This document shows, one piece after another, positions 7,502 to 16,779 of a stretch of 64,000 nucleotides of DNA; the stretch's first letter is position 1; each line of letters opens with the position of its first letter. Source of the DNA: an uncultured Campylobacter sp. (GTDB lineage Bacteria > Campylobacterota > Campylobacteria > Campylobacterales > Campylobacteraceae); contig CAMCEN010000003.1 in the NCBI GenBank assembly GCA_945873855.1, positions 62,001 to 126,000 on the forward strand, given 5' to 3'. A program made the translations under genes and the position numbers. A model generated the notes under the pieces. That model was not told where the DNA came from. It did no database searches and was given only the letters and a program-made list of their open reading frames with translations.

Positions 7502-8391
7502 ATTTCGCCCCTTTCAATCTCTTCATCATCTGTGATATCAAAGTGAATTTCAAATATCCATTTATTTTGGCTAAATCTCTCTTTTATTTCTTTTTCTAGC
7601 TCTGCTTCGCACTCGTGGGCTTTGGCTAGGGTAATGTTTGGATCAAACACCAAATGAACGCCAAAATAGCAGATATTTCCACTTTTTCTAGTGCGGATTA
7701 GGTGGGTTGAGAGAATAGGCTCTTTTTTGGCTATTAGCTCTTTTATCTCATCTGTTATCTCAGTAGGTAGTGAGCCATCTAGAAGCATATACACGCTTTC
7801 TTTGATGAGTGGCATAGCTTGCAATACAATATAAGCACTAACACCTATACCAAAAAGCGCATCAATAATGACTAAACCGCTAAAATGAACGACTATCAAA
7901 GCTGCTAGCGTGGCTGCGTTTGTAAGCAAATCTACTTGATAATGCGTAGCATCAGCGTAGATAATCATACTATCGTATTTAGCAGCCGCGTGGCGCAGGT
8001 AAATAACAAGCGCAGTTGTCATCACAAGCGAAATCACCATAACCACAGCACCTATGCTAAAATCAATAGGCTCAGGGTTTAGTATTTTCATAACTCCACC
8101 ATAAGCGACAAGCAAGCCTGCCCCCATGATAAAAAAGCCCTCAAATAGCGTAGTGAGTGCTTCAATCTTGCCATAGCCGAAGTTAAATTTCTCATTTGGC
8201 TGAGCACTGGCTTTTTTAAGTGCAAAAAAGTTAATCGCACTTACTAAGCAATCCCCAAGTGAGTCAAGCGCAGAGCTAACAACAGCCATAGAACCACTGC
8301 TAAGCCCAAAAACTAGCTTGATAACAGCAAGTACGCTAGCAGTAAGTCCAGCTATAAATGGTGGAGTAATAAAGCTTTTTTTAGCACTCAT
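7498..8391 (-). CDS. Cation diffusion facilitator (CDF) metal efflux transporter
   Basis: 297 residues with six predicted helices and a C-terminal cytoplasmic domain of about 85 residues. Metal-site signatures of the CDF family are present: DSLGD in helix 2 and HYQVD in helix 5 (HxxxD). These are proton-coupled exporters of Zn2+, Fe2+, Mn2+ or related ions across the inner membrane. The gene sits between aguA and aguB with 4-bp overlaps on both sides. A D/D plus H/D site often favours iron or manganese over zinc, but this is weak evidence. A link between metal efflux and putrescine synthesis is only suggested by the operon. Confidence 0.88.
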   Translation of the reverse strand: MSAKKSFITPPFIAGLTASVLAVIKLVFGLSSGSMAVVSSALDSLGDCLVSAINFFALKKASAQPNEKFNFGYGKIEALTTLFEGFFIMGAGLLVAYGGVMKILNPEPIDFSIGAVVMVISLVMTTALVIYLRHAAAKYDSMIIYADATHYQVDLLTNAATLAALIVVHFSGLVIIDALFGIGVSAYIVLQAMPLIKESVYMLLDGSLPTEITDEIKELIAKKEPILSTHLIRTRKSGNICYFGVHLVFDPNITLAKAHECEAELEKEIKERFSQNKWIFEIHFDITDDEEIERGEI

Positions 8392-9362
8392 TTAGTGCCT
8401 TTATAGATATTTTGCGAGCTACAATGTAAACTGCCATTTTGGCGGATAAAAACCCTAGCATCAATAGGGATGATATCTCTATTTTTAACATGCTTTGCTA
8501 GCGCATTTAGCGCAGTTTCATCAGCTTTTTTATCGCCGTATGTAGGCACGATAAGAGCGTCATTTATAAAAATAAAATTCGCATATGTAGCCCCAAGGCG
8601 TCTATTTTCAAACATCACAGGCTTTGGCAGCGGCAGCGGCACTAGATCAAAGCCAGTTTTTTCTAGTTCGCTTTTCATTTTTGAAAGTGGCAGGTAGTGC
8701 GGATCGGCCTTATCATCACAAGCTGCGTAGGCTATGGTGTGAGGGTCAATAAATCTAGCCAAAGTATCAACATGACTATCTGTATCATCGCCTAAAATCT
8801 CTCCATTTTCTAGCCAGATTATTTGCTCTAAGCCAAAAAGCTCTTTTAGCTGGAATTCTAGATTTTGCTTATCTCTTGAGCCACGATTAGCATTTAGTAA
8901 GCACTCTGTAGTAGTTAGCATCACACCAGAGCCATTAAAATCCACGCTACCGCCCTCTAGCACTAGCGGAATTTCATAGCGCTTGCCCTTTAGCGCTCCA
9001 AGTCTAAAAAGCTCTTCGTTTGCAGCATTATCAAGGACGGACTCAAACTTCCCACCCCAAGCATCAAAGCAAAAATCATAGTATCTCACACCAGAGCCAT
9101 CATCAGCGCAAATAACGCCATAATCACGAATCCAAGTATCATTTACATCCACAGGCGCAAACTCTACATTTGGCATTTTAAATCTAGAATTCTCTTTGGT
9201 ATCCTTGGCTAAAAGTATGATTTTTTGGTATTTGCTAACAGCAGTTATAAGCTCATAGTAGCTATCAAGTATCTCTTTTAAATACGCTGCCCAGTCAGTG
9301 TTTTTATTAGGCAAAGCTAGCAGTAGTGCGCTTTGTTCTTCCCATTCGCCAAAAGCTCTCAT
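8388..9362 (-). CDS. aguA: Agmatine deiminase
   Basis: 324 residues, peptidyl-arginine-deiminase-like family. Active-site segments are visible: VNDTWIRDYG (substrate Asp/Arg), the GGSVDFNGSG loop, the DTDSHVDTLARF segment with the catalytic His, and the C-terminal GSLHCSSQNIY with the nucleophilic Cys. It converts agmatine to N-carbamoylputrescine and ammonia in the cytoplasm. It is the first gene of the aguA-CDF-aguB unit, whose products lead from agmatine to putrescine. Variants of the CTAGAATTC motif occur inside the gene near 8853 and 9183 without disturbing the frame. Confidence 0.93.
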   Translation of the reverse strand: MRAFGEWEEQSALLLALPNKNTDWAAYLKEILDSYYELITAVSKYQKIILLAKDTKENSRFKMPNVEFAPVDVNDTWIRDYGVICADDGSGVRYYDFCFDAWGGKFESVLDNAANEELFRLGALKGKRYEIPLVLEGGSVDFNGSGVMLTTTECLLNANRGSRDKQNLEFQLKELFGLEQIIWLENGEILGDDTDSHVDTLARFIDPHTIAYAACDDKADPHYLPLSKMKSELEKTGFDLVPLPLPKPVMFENRRLGATYANFIFINDALIVPTYGDKKADETALNALAKHVKNRDIIPIDARVFIRQNGSLHCSSQNIYKGTK

Positions 9363-9388
9363 ATTCCCTCTGTAAAAAAATGTAGAAA

Positions 9389-9474
9389 ATCTAGAATTCC
9401 TAGAAAAAATTCTAGAATTCCTAGAAAGAAAATCAAGGAATTCTAGAATTCCTAAGCTAAAATGCTTAGGAATT
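9389..9474. terminator. Palindrome cluster and flaC 3' hairpin
   Basis: It contains two degenerate palindromes (9390-9422) and a perfect GGAATTCTAGAATTCC at 9437-9452. Overlapping it is an 11-bp stem, AATTCCTAAGC/GCTTAGGAATT (9447-9474), with a 6-nt loop just past the flaC stop. The hairpin is a plausible flaC terminator and shows the repeat being used as part of a larger stem. Confidence 0.65.
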
Positions 9475-9479
9475 TTAAA

Positions 9480-10280
9480 TTAAGCAAGTAAAGTAGCTAC
9501 TTTGTTTTGAAGGCCAGCGAAGTTGTGTGCGTTAGCAATTGTAGCAGCGTTTAGCTTCATATTTGAAGCTTGCAAATCGCTATAATTCTTTGCTATATCG
9601 CTGTTTTGTAGTTGGCTCTGGCTAGCTGTTAGATTTATATTTTTTATAGCTATGCTCTCTGCGCTGCTTGCGATGTTGTTTTGCGCTGCGCCTATATCGC
9701 TTCTCATGCGGTTTATTGTGTCTCTAAAGTCTTTTATGCTTTGTGGATTACTGATATCAAGCTGATTTAGGTTTGGTGCTTCTACATTTACGCCGATTAC
9801 GCCACTAGTTGTCTCAAAGTTTAACTGACCGCCAAACACGCTTTTACCATTAAAAGTAGCTTGGTCAATGCTGCCTTGCATACTCTCTTTTAGTGCACTC
9901 ATTTCGCTTGAAATCGCTTTTTGATAATCAGTATTCATAGAACTTGGATCAATATTTCCATTTGCATCAAGTTTTACGCCATTTACTGCTCGCACGCTTA
10001 GTTCGCTCATGCGGTTTGTAGCGTCATTTAGACTGCTTAATGCGCCATCTGCGATTTGCATCATGCCAATTGCGTCATTTGCGTTTGCTAGGCCTTGGCG
10101 TGCGCCATTAGCATCGCTGCGAAGTGCGTCTGCGATAGCTAGATTTGCTGTATCAGTCCCACTTAGCGCACGAAGTGCTGAGATATTGCCTAGAGCCTTG
10201 CTTGCGCTACTTTGAGCGTTGTTCATATATTTGTTTTGTAGTCCGGTTGTGTAATCCGTTGAACCGATTGTCATTGCCAT
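9480..10280 (-). CDS. flaC: FlaC-like short flagellin
   Basis: 266 residues. It has flagellin D0/D1 N-terminal helices (IGSTDYTTGLQNKYMNNAQ, then ALRALSGTDTANLAIADALR) and the matching C-terminal helix (NFAGLQNKVATLLA), but almost no variable D2/D3 region. That matches FlaC of Campylobacter, which is secreted through the flagellar export apparatus and is not a main filament subunit. In C. jejuni FlaC has been linked to host-cell binding and immune modulation. A sigma-54 promoter lies directly upstream. Another minor flagellin such as FlaB is unlikely because of length. Confidence 0.85.
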   Translation of the reverse strand: MAMTIGSTDYTTGLQNKYMNNAQSSASKALGNISALRALSGTDTANLAIADALRSDANGARQGLANANDAIGMMQIADGALSSLNDATNRMSELSVRAVNGVKLDANGNIDPSSMNTDYQKAISSEMSALKESMQGSIDQATFNGKSVFGGQLNFETTSGVIGVNVEAPNLNQLDISNPQSIKDFRDTINRMRSDIGAAQNNIASSAESIAIKNINLTASQSQLQNSDIAKNYSDLQASNMKLNAATIANAHNFAGLQNKVATLLA

Positions 10281-10315
10281 TTTATCCCCCTTGGATTTAG
10301 CTATGATTTTTTTAT

Positions 10316-10333
10316 AAGCAAATTTTATACCAA
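10316..10333 (-). promoter_or_regulatory. Sigma-54 (RpoN) promoter of flaC
   Basis: The minus strand reads TTGGTATAAAATTTGCTT, matching the -24/-12 consensus with GG and GC exactly 10 bp apart. It sits 36 bp before the flaC ATG, and an AAGGGGG ribosome site follows. It implies activation by the flagellar regulator FlgR. Confidence 0.8.
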
Positions 10334-10502
10334 TTTTAATTAAGCATTTCTTAAAATTCCAAAATTTTTTCTGCTTAAATTCTAGAATTTTAGTATCAGT
10401 TTGGCAAAATATTTTCTAGCAAGCCTGCTTTATATTTTTTAAAATTTTCTTAAAAAAAATTATTAGTTTTATATAAGTGTAATTTTTTAAACTAAAATTT
10501 AA

Positions 10503-10508
10503 TATAAT
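10503..10508 (+). promoter_or_regulatory. -10 element of the 10536-13110 operon
   Basis: TATAAT lies 28 bp before the ATG at 10536 in an extremely AT-rich leader, with a GAGGT ribosome site at 10527. It is divergent from the flaC sigma-54 promoter. Confidence 0.6.
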
Positions 10509-10535
10509 TTCGCTTATTTTAAAAATGAGGTAAAA

Positions 10536-11327
10536 ATGCGGATATTTTTATTTTTGGTTTTTTCTTTACTTGTATGCTTAGCCGAGAGTTCTATCACAGA
10601 TATAGAAAATTTGGCAAATTGTGTAAAAAATAATGATGAAAAATGTATAAAAGCTTTACTTTTAAAAAAGAATGATTTAATAAATGCTAAAACTAAAACA
10701 ATAAACGATAAACTAAGCCAACCAGCAGAGAAATGCTTAATTTATTTTACTGGAGTGGCTAATCCAGAAGAGAGCTTTAATGAAAGTATGTTTGATTTGC
10801 TAGTTTCGCAAGGAATTAAAGTTTATTGCGATGATTTTTTACCTTTTTTTATCGTTGGCAATCAAAATGTAAGCGATAAAAAAACACTAAAAATTTTGAA
10901 AATGATGAAAAAAGAAGGTTTAGATTTAGGGATCACAAAAGAAATAATAGGCTTATTTAGTCAAGATTTTAGGCTTATTATCCAAAGTGCTATGGCAAAT
11001 AAAATGTATACTTTTGAATATATTGTTAAAAATGGTGGAAAAAATGAATTTTATGAAGGAGCCGGCACTATCATAATAATCAATCATTATGAGCTTGTAA
11101 AAAGGTTTATAGATAACGATGAAACAAAAATTAAAGCGTTTTTTAAGAGTAGAGAATATAAAAACTTTGTAAAAAATGAACTAGAATTTATAGAAATTTT
11201 TGTAAAAAATAGTAGTGGTGGCGATGAATTAAAAGGATTAAAAAATCTATTTTTTCATCCTAAAATGAAAAAATACTATGATGAAGAAACTTATGAAAAA
11301 ATCGCTTTGCTAATAAAACAAAAATAA
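10536..11327 (+). CDS. Exported helical protein of unknown function, partner of the VWA gene
   Basis: 263 residues with an N-terminal signal sequence (hydrophobic 2-15, likely cleaved after CLA or lipidated at Cys14 by a weak lipobox). The rest is Lys/Glu/Asn-rich and mostly helical, with repeated helix pairs such as LVSQGIKVYCDD and EYIVKNGGKNEF that recall degenerate ankyrin repeats. No family is recognised with confidence. It lies 13 bp upstream of the VWA/RTX-like gene, so the two are co-transcribed. Codon use is visibly more AT-rich than in neighbours, suggesting horizontal acquisition. It could be an immunity, chaperone or surface partner of the downstream protein; that is inference only. 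Confidence 0.7.
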   Translation: MRIFLFLVFSLLVCLAESSITDIENLANCVKNNDEKCIKALLLKKNDLINAKTKTINDKLSQPAEKCLIYFTGVANPEESFNESMFDLLVSQGIKVYCDDFLPFFIVGNQNVSDKKTLKILKMMKKEGLDLGITKEIIGLFSQDFRLIIQSAMANKMYTFEYIVKNGGKNEFYEGAGTIIIINHYELVKRFIDNDETKIKAFFKSREYKNFVKNELEFIEIFVKNSSGGDELKGLKNLFFHPKMKKYYDEETYEKIALLIKQK

Positions 11328-11340
11328 TAAGGAGACAAAG

Positions 11341-13110
11341 ATGGCAGACATCAAAGATATTATAGAGAAATTAAACCACTTTAATTCTCTTTTAGATGAT
11401 AGTTTAAAATATAGAACTATCGATGGAACACAGTTTAGGGACGCTGAGAAATCAATAAGTGCAACAACAACAATTTTTGGGATAAAAATTCCTCTTGTTG
11501 GATCGCCTATAAGCGAAGCTGCTGCATTTATTTTATCTTCACCGATTCTTTCTATACAAAAAAATTTATTTGATAAATATTCTTTTTTATATGAATTTTA
11601 TCAAGATGATATTGTTGCAAGGCATCTTGAAGGTGGTAAGTTTGGTCTAACTCAAGAAACTATGCAAGTATTTGATGCTACTATAGAACTAAAAAATAAA
11701 GCAGATAAAATTTATATCGAAATTCAAAAAGACATCAAAGAAAAAAATGAACAATCATCCCTAAATCCAAAGCTAGAAATAGCTATTTTAAGCGACACCA
11801 CAGGTTCAATGAGTGGGGAGATAAATAGCGTAAAAGCACAGGCTAAAAAGATAGTAGAAACGGCATTTAGTAAAGATGGAAATGCTAGAATTGGTGTCTT
11901 TGGCTATAATGATCCAGATGTGCAGACTTTTGCTGGTCTAACAAACAATAAAAGCGCAATAATATCAGCCATAAACGCCCTATACGCAAGAGATGGTGGC
12001 GATACTCCAGAGATGACATACAAAGGGATAATAAATGCTGCTAGCTCGTCTTGGAGTCCAAATGCTGATAAGAAAATAATAATATTTGGCGATGCTCCTG
12101 CAAAAGATACTTACAATAAAGCAGAGGCTTATGCACTTTTAAGTGGTGGAAGTAGTGATGAGCCTATGGCTAGACTTGCTTTGCCTGCTAGTGTATTAAG
12201 CCTTTTGGCTAGCGAAAGTCAAAGTGATGAGCCTGAAACTTCTAACGATACAAGCAAAATCAAAGTCTATGCTATACAAACAGGCGGTGGTAGCGATGTT
12301 GAAAAAGAGTTTAGAGAGCTAGCAGAGCTTAGCGGTGGCGAGTATATCAAGCTAGAAAACGATAGCGATGTAGCGCAGATTATTCTAAATATCATAGAGC
12401 ACGGTAGCGTGGAGGTTGATTTGGGTAAAAGCTATGAGCTTGATTTTAGTAGCGAGAAAAACTCTCAAATCATAGCAAATGAATATGGTAGCATAGTTAT
12501 AAATGATGAGTTAGAAAACCTTATATTTAATTACAAAAATAATGACTTGATTATAAAGCACCCCAATAGTGGCACGCAAGCTATAATAAAAGACTTTTTA
12601 GCCACAAATAATGAACTCTCAAAAATAAAAATCCGCAGTGAAATTCTAGAATTTAGCCAAATCAAAGAGCTTGCCTACGCACAAAGTGGCAAAGATAGCG
12701 TGATTTATGCTAAAAGCAGCGAGGGCGATTTTTCTTTAAATGATAATATTTCGGTGTTTTTTAGCAGTGATAAAAACACAGCTACAAATATAACTATAAA
12801 CAATAAAAAAGATAACTATATAATAAGCTCTTTAAAAGATGATAATATAACTCTTGGCTTTGGCAATGATACCTTTATTTACAAAGGTGGTAGAGATAGC
12901 CTAAAAAACAGCGGTGGTAATGATAGAGTTGTGTTTGAAAATATTAGCTTTAATAGTGCTAAGTTTAGCATAGAAAATTATAATCTAAAAATTAGCCTTG
13001 GTGCTGGTAATGAGCTTGTTGTAGACAATTATTTTAAAGAGGGCAAAATAGAGGATTTTCAATTTAGCGATAAAGAGCTAAAAAGTGATGAAATTAATTT
13101 GCTAATCTAA
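11341..13110 (+). CDS. VWA-domain protein with RTX/haemolysin-type C-terminus, probably type I secreted
   Basis: 589 residues with no N-terminal signal peptide. Residues 1-140 are helical with a hydrophobic stretch at 45-72. A von Willebrand A domain covers about 145-355, with the metal-site motif D152-TTGSMS (DxTxS form) and a second loop GGDTPE at 219-224. The C-terminal ~90 residues contain glycine/aspartate-rich RTX-like turns (GFGND, SGGNDRVVF) followed by a haemolysin-type calcium-binding-related tail ending in hydrophobic LLI. That layout is typical of substrates exported by type I secretion from an uncleaved C-terminal signal. A strong AAGGAG ribosome site supports the start. No HlyB/HlyD/TolC genes are in the window. 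Likely an adhesin or toxin; the target is unknown. Confidence 0.8.
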   Translation: MADIKDIIEKLNHFNSLLDDSLKYRTIDGTQFRDAEKSISATTTIFGIKIPLVGSPISEAAAFILSSPILSIQKNLFDKYSFLYEFYQDDIVARHLEGGKFGLTQETMQVFDATIELKNKADKIYIEIQKDIKEKNEQSSLNPKLEIAILSDTTGSMSGEINSVKAQAKKIVETAFSKDGNARIGVFGYNDPDVQTFAGLTNNKSAIISAINALYARDGGDTPEMTYKGIINAASSSWSPNADKKIIIFGDAPAKDTYNKAEAYALLSGGSSDEPMARLALPASVLSLLASESQSDEPETSNDTSKIKVYAIQTGGGSDVEKEFRELAELSGGEYIKLENDSDVAQIILNIIEHGSVEVDLGKSYELDFSSEKNSQIIANEYGSIVINDELENLIFNYKNNDLIIKHPNSGTQAIIKDFLATNNELSKIKIRSEILEFSQIKELAYAQSGKDSVIYAKSSEGDFSLNDNISVFFSSDKNTATNITINNKKDNYIISSLKDDNITLGFGNDTFIYKGGRDSLKNSGGNDRVVFENISFNSAKFSIENYNLKISLGAGNELVVDNYFKEGKIEDFQFSDKELKSDEINLLI

Positions 13111-13149
13111 ATATAACCAAAATTGCTTAAAAGTGTAATATTTTATTTT

Positions 13150-13228
13150 AAATTCTAGAATTTAGAAATTTAAAGCAAGATTTAAGGCTAAATTCTAGAA
13201 TTTAAAAAGTCTAAATTCTAGAATTTAA
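13150..13228. repeat. AT-variant palindromes between convergent genes
   Basis: Three copies of TAAATTCTAGAATTTA-like palindromes fill the gap between the convergent VWA and hisD genes. Here the outer GG/CC pairs of the usual element are replaced by A/T. They could act as a bidirectional terminator. Confidence 0.7.
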
Positions 13229-13235
13229 GCAATAT

Positions 13236-14522
13236 TTATTGCCTTACTTTTATTGATAGTTCGTGCGCGCCAAGGCCTTCTGCGCTTGCTAGTGCCATAC
13301 ACGCTGGGGCTAGTTCGCGCAAGGTTTCTTCGTTCATTGCTATTACTGAGCTTCTTTTAACGAAGTTATTTACCCCAAGTGGGCTAAAAAATCTAGCTGT
13401 GCCGCCTGTGGGCAAGGTGTGATTTGGCCCTGCTAGATAGTCGCCCACAGCCTCAGGCGTAAAGTGCCCTAAAAATACTGCGCCTGCGTGTTTAATGCTC
13501 GGTAGATACTCCCACGCATCATTTGTAGCGATTTCTAGATGTTCTACTGCTAGGGCGTTTGCTAACTCTATTGCGTGGGCTTTATCCCTTGCGATTATGA
13601 TAGCAGCTTTATTTTCCACGCTTGCTCTTGCGATTTTCTCACGCTTTAAAGTAGTCAAAACGCTCATCATCTCAGTCTCAATTGTCTTTGCTAGCCCCTC
13701 ATCAAAGGTGATTAAAAAACTACTTGCTATCTCATCGTGTTCAGCTTGGCTTAGCAGATCTACTGCGATATTGTGAGCATTACAGCTACTATCAGCGATA
13801 ACGCCGATTTCGCTAGGTCCTGCTATCATGTCAATGTTCACATCGCCAAAGACCATTTTTTTAGCCGTTGCTACATATATATTTCCAGGCCCAGTTATCA
13901 CATCTACTTTGCTAATAGTATCTGTGCCATACGCCATTGCAGCAACTGCGCTTGCGCCACCTACTTTATAGGCGTTTTTTATGCCTAGCATGTGCATAGC
14001 AGCTAGAAGCAGAGCATTTACCTCCCCGCCCACAGCAGGCGTGCAAACGCTGATATCACCGACACCTGCTACTATCGCTGGCACTGCGTTCATAAGTAGC
14101 GAGCTAGGATAAGCAGCCTTGCCGCCTGGGATATATAGCCCAGCACGATCAACTGGCGTGATTTTTTGCCCTAAAACAGCACCATCTTTTTCATAGCTTA
14201 GCCAACTTTTTTCAATCTGTTTTTCATGATAGGCTTTTATACGCTCATAGGCGATTTTTAGGGCTTCTTTTAGCTTTTCATCGGTAGAATTCCATGCACG
14301 CTCCATCTCATCTGTACTGATTTTTAGCTGAGAGCCACTTTTTGGCTCCCAGTTATCAAAGCGAGCTATTTGCTCGCAAAGTGCCTTATCGCCACTTTTG
14401 CGAATCTCAGCTATTATGCTAGCCACTCTTGGCATAACCTCACTCATATCCATCTCGCCACGATTTGCTAAAATGCTGAATTTTTCGTCAAAATCCGGCT
14501 GTGAAAATTTTAAAATCTGCAT
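13236..14522 (-). CDS. hisD: Histidinol dehydrogenase
   Basis: 428 residues, full family length. Characteristic segments are present: YIPGGKAAYPSSLLMNAVPA, the GPGNIYVATAKKMVFG nucleotide-binding region, the DMIAGPSEIGV loop, LLSQAEHDE with the zinc-binding Gln/His, and the C-terminal GPNHTLPTGG with the catalytic and zinc His. It is a Zn enzyme oxidising L-histidinol to L-histidine in two NAD-dependent steps. It is a single-gene unit convergent with the VWA operon; other his genes in the window (hisH, hisA, hisB) are scattered. Confidence 0.97.
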   Translation of the reverse strand: MQILKFSQPDFDEKFSILANRGEMDMSEVMPRVASIIAEIRKSGDKALCEQIARFDNWEPKSGSQLKISTDEMERAWNSTDEKLKEALKIAYERIKAYHEKQIEKSWLSYEKDGAVLGQKITPVDRAGLYIPGGKAAYPSSLLMNAVPAIVAGVGDISVCTPAVGGEVNALLLAAMHMLGIKNAYKVGGASAVAAMAYGTDTISKVDVITGPGNIYVATAKKMVFGDVNIDMIAGPSEIGVIADSSCNAHNIAVDLLSQAEHDEIASSFLITFDEGLAKTIETEMMSVLTTLKREKIARASVENKAAIIIARDKAHAIELANALAVEHLEIATNDAWEYLPSIKHAGAVFLGHFTPEAVGDYLAGPNHTLPTGGTARFFSPLGVNNFVKRSSVIAMNEETLRELAPACMALASAEGLGAHELSIKVRQ

Positions 14523-14545
14523 TTTTTATCCTTAAGTTTTTAGAA

Positions 14546-14554
14546 ATTATAGCA
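14546..14554 (-). promoter_or_regulatory. Extended -10 promoter of hisD
   Basis: The minus strand reads TGCTATAAT 24 bp before the hisD ATG, the same extended -10 form seen at parA and tRNA-Phe. It is divergent from the panC promoter about 40 bp away. Confidence 0.6.
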
Positions 14555-14592
14555 CAAGATTTTTTAAATTTTATAAGTTTTTAAGGGCGAAG

Positions 14593-14601
14593 TGCTAAAA
14601 T
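14593..14601 (+). promoter_or_regulatory. Extended -10 promoter of panC-rimO
   Basis: TGCTAAAAT precedes the panC ATG by 34 bp. The 112-bp hisD/panC divergent gap contains no copy of the dispersed palindrome. Confidence 0.55.
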
Positions 14602-14635
14602 GTTGGCTTTTATTTTTTAAATTTTAGGATTCTTT

Positions 14636-15457
14636 ATGCAAATTTTAAGAAATATCGCCGAAGTAAAAGATTTTCTAATTCTAAATCAAGGCAAAGAAAT
14701 CGGCTTTGTGCCTACCATGGGCGCACTTCACGCAGGTCATGAAAGCCTTATAAAAAAATCAGTTCAAGATAATGAAGTTAGCATTGTAAGCGTTTTTGTA
14801 AATCCTACGCAGTTTTTGGCTGGAGAGGATTTAGAAAACTATCCAAGAGATGAGGTGCACGACATAGAGGTAGCAAAGGCCGCTGGGGCAAATGCTATAT
14901 TTTTGCCCAAGGTTAGCCAAATGTATCCAAATGATATTAGTATAAAAGCCCCTAGTACGCTAGCTAGCATTTTAGAGGGTGCTACTAGACCTGGGCATTT
15001 TGATGGGGTTTGTACTGTTTTGGCTAAGTTTTTTAACATAATTCGTCCTATGCGTGCGTATTTTGGCAAAAAAGACACCCAACAACTAATCATCGTCCAA
15101 AATCTAGTAAAAAGCTTATTTTTTGATATAGAAATCGTGCCTTGCGATATAATCAGAGCAGGGGATGGACTAGCACTTTCAAGTCGCAACTCATATCTAG
15201 ATGAGAGCGAACTAATTGAGGCGTGTAAGCTATATCGTGCTTTGGTAAAGGCAAAAGCGCTAGTAAGCGCAGGTACTTTTAGCAGTGATGTGATAAAAGC
15301 TGAGATGGCAAAGGTGCTAAACCCACTTAAAATAGACTATATCGAGATTTGCGATAGAGAGCTAAATAGCATAAATCAAATAGAGACAGATAAAAGCATA
15401 ATCCTAATCGCTGCGTATGTGGGCAAAACTAGGCTTATTGATAATCTTTGGCTGTGA
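14636..15457 (+). CDS. panC: Pantothenate synthetase
   Basis: 273 residues. The nucleotidyl-transferase HIGH-type motif is seen in PTMGALHAGHESLI (about residues 26-39), followed by VSVFVNPTQF, RPGHFDGVCTVL, a FGKKD motif and the SSRNSYL loop. It condenses pantoate and beta-alanine with ATP to make pantothenate, the coenzyme A precursor. It is the first gene of a two-gene unit with rimO, 8 bp apart. The start is the first ATG, with a weak AGGATTCTTT ribosome site. Confidence 0.96.
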   Translation: MQILRNIAEVKDFLILNQGKEIGFVPTMGALHAGHESLIKKSVQDNEVSIVSVFVNPTQFLAGEDLENYPRDEVHDIEVAKAAGANAIFLPKVSQMYPNDISIKAPSTLASILEGATRPGHFDGVCTVLAKFFNIIRPMRAYFGKKDTQQLIIVQNLVKSLFFDIEIVPCDIIRAGDGLALSSRNSYLDESELIEACKLYRALVKAKALVSAGTFSSDVIKAEMAKVLNPLKIDYIEICDRELNSINQIETDKSIILIAAYVGKTRLIDNLWL

Positions 15458-15465
15458 GTTAAAAA

Positions 15466-16779
15466 ATGGCAAAATTATATCTAATCTCGCTTGGCTGTAA
15501 TAAAAATCTAGTAGATAGCGAGGTCATGCTAGGACGGCTAAAAAACTATGAAATCACTGATGATATAAGCAGTGCCGATGTGCTGATTGTAAATACCTGC
15601 GGCTTTATAGAAAGTGCTAAAGAAGAAAGCATTAGAGCGATTTTAGAGCTTAGTAGCGAGCGTAAAAAGGGCTCGCTTTTGGTAGTTACTGGCTGTCTTA
15701 TGCAGCGCTATGCTGATGAGCTAATGCGTGAGCTTAAAGGTGAGGTTGATCTTTTTGCTGGGCTTGGGGACTTTGCTAAGATTGATGAGCTTATCGCAAA
15801 GCGTGAGAATGCAGACTTTAAAAACGCTGTGTTTTTACAAGAGCAAGAAAGCAGGGTAATAACTGGCTCAAACTACCACGCATACATAAAAATAAGCGAG
15901 GGTTGCAATCAAAAATGCGCCTTTTGTGCTATACCTACTTTTAAAGGTAAGCTTCAAAGTCGCTCGCTAAGTGCAATAAGCGCTGAAATAAAAGAGCTAG
16001 TGGGGCGTGGATATAAAGATTTTAGCTTTATAGCGCAAGATTCTAGCTCTTATATGAAAGACAGCGGTGAGCGTGATGGGCTTTTAGCTTTGATTGATGC
16101 GGTAGAGGGTATCGCTGGTGTACGCTCGGCTCGCATTTTGTATCTTTATCCAAGTTCTACTTCGCTAGAACTAGTCCGTAAAATCATCGCTAGCTCTGTT
16201 TTTGTGAATTATTTTGATATGCCTATTCAGCACATAAGCGAAAGACTTTTAAACACTATGCGCCGCGGCACGCCAAAAGAGCATATTTTAAAGCTTTTAG
16301 AGACGATGAGAGCAGCACCGAATAGCTTTTTGCGAACTGGGGTTATCGTGGGGCATCCTGGCGAGAGCGAGGCTGATTTTAATGAGCTTTGCGAGTTTTT
16401 AGAGAGTTTTTCTTTTGATAGAATTTCTGCTTTTGCGTATTCGCGCGAAGAAGACACCCTTGCTTATGATATGGAACAAGTGAGCAAAAAAATAATAAAC
16501 TCACGCCTAAAAAAGATAGAAAAAATCACTACAAAGGCGCTAAATACGAGCCTAGCAGCGATGATAGGTAAAGAGATTTTAGTGTATTTAAACGGCAAAA
16601 GTGATGAGAGCGAGCTGTTTTACAGCGCAAAGCCGCTAGTGTGGGATAGAGACATAGACGGCGAGGTGCTAATAAACGAAAGCGAGATAGAAAAGCTAGA
16701 AAATGGCAAACTCTACTGCGCTAAAATCACAGAACTAGCTGGGCTAAATCTCATCGCTACTATCACAAAAGAAGCCTAG
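15466..16779 (+). CDS. rimO: Ribosomal protein uS12 methylthiotransferase RimO (radical SAM)
   Basis: 437 residues. The N-terminal UPF0004 domain contributes iron-sulfur ligands ([34 protein letters not shown]). The radical-SAM domain has [12 protein letters not shown] (CxxxCxxC), and a C-terminal TRAM domain starts near residue 375. It adds a methylthio group to an aspartate of ribosomal protein uS12. RimO rather than MiaB is indicated by the [11 protein letters not shown] segment and the SPTFKGK-type sequence. The TAG stop codon is itself the first CTAG of an adjacent palindrome. Confidence 0.93.
   Translation: MAKLYLISLGCNKNLVDSEVMLGRLKNYEITDDISSADVLIVNTCGFIESAKEESIRAILELSSERKKGSLLVVTGCLMQRYADELMRELKGEVDLFAGLGDFAKIDELIAKRENADFKNAVFLQEQESRVITGSNYHAYIKISEGCNQKCAFCAIPTFKGKLQSRSLSAISAEIKELVGRGYKDFSFIAQDSSSYMKDSGERDGLLALIDAVEGIAGVRSARILYLYPSSTSLELVRKIIASSVFVNYFDMPIQHISERLLNTMRRGTPKEHILKLLETMRAAPNSFLRTGVIVGHPGESEADFNELCEFLESFSFDRISAFAYSREEDTLAYDMEQVSKKIINSRLKKIEKITTKALNTSLAAMIGKEILVYLNGKSDESELFYSAKPLVWDRDIDGEVLINESEIEKLENGKLYCAKITELAGLNLIATITKEA

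Noticed and set aside
10536-13110. Complete type I secretion operon
   Set aside because: Only a candidate substrate and a small exported protein are present; no ABC exporter, membrane-fusion protein or TolC gene is adjacent.
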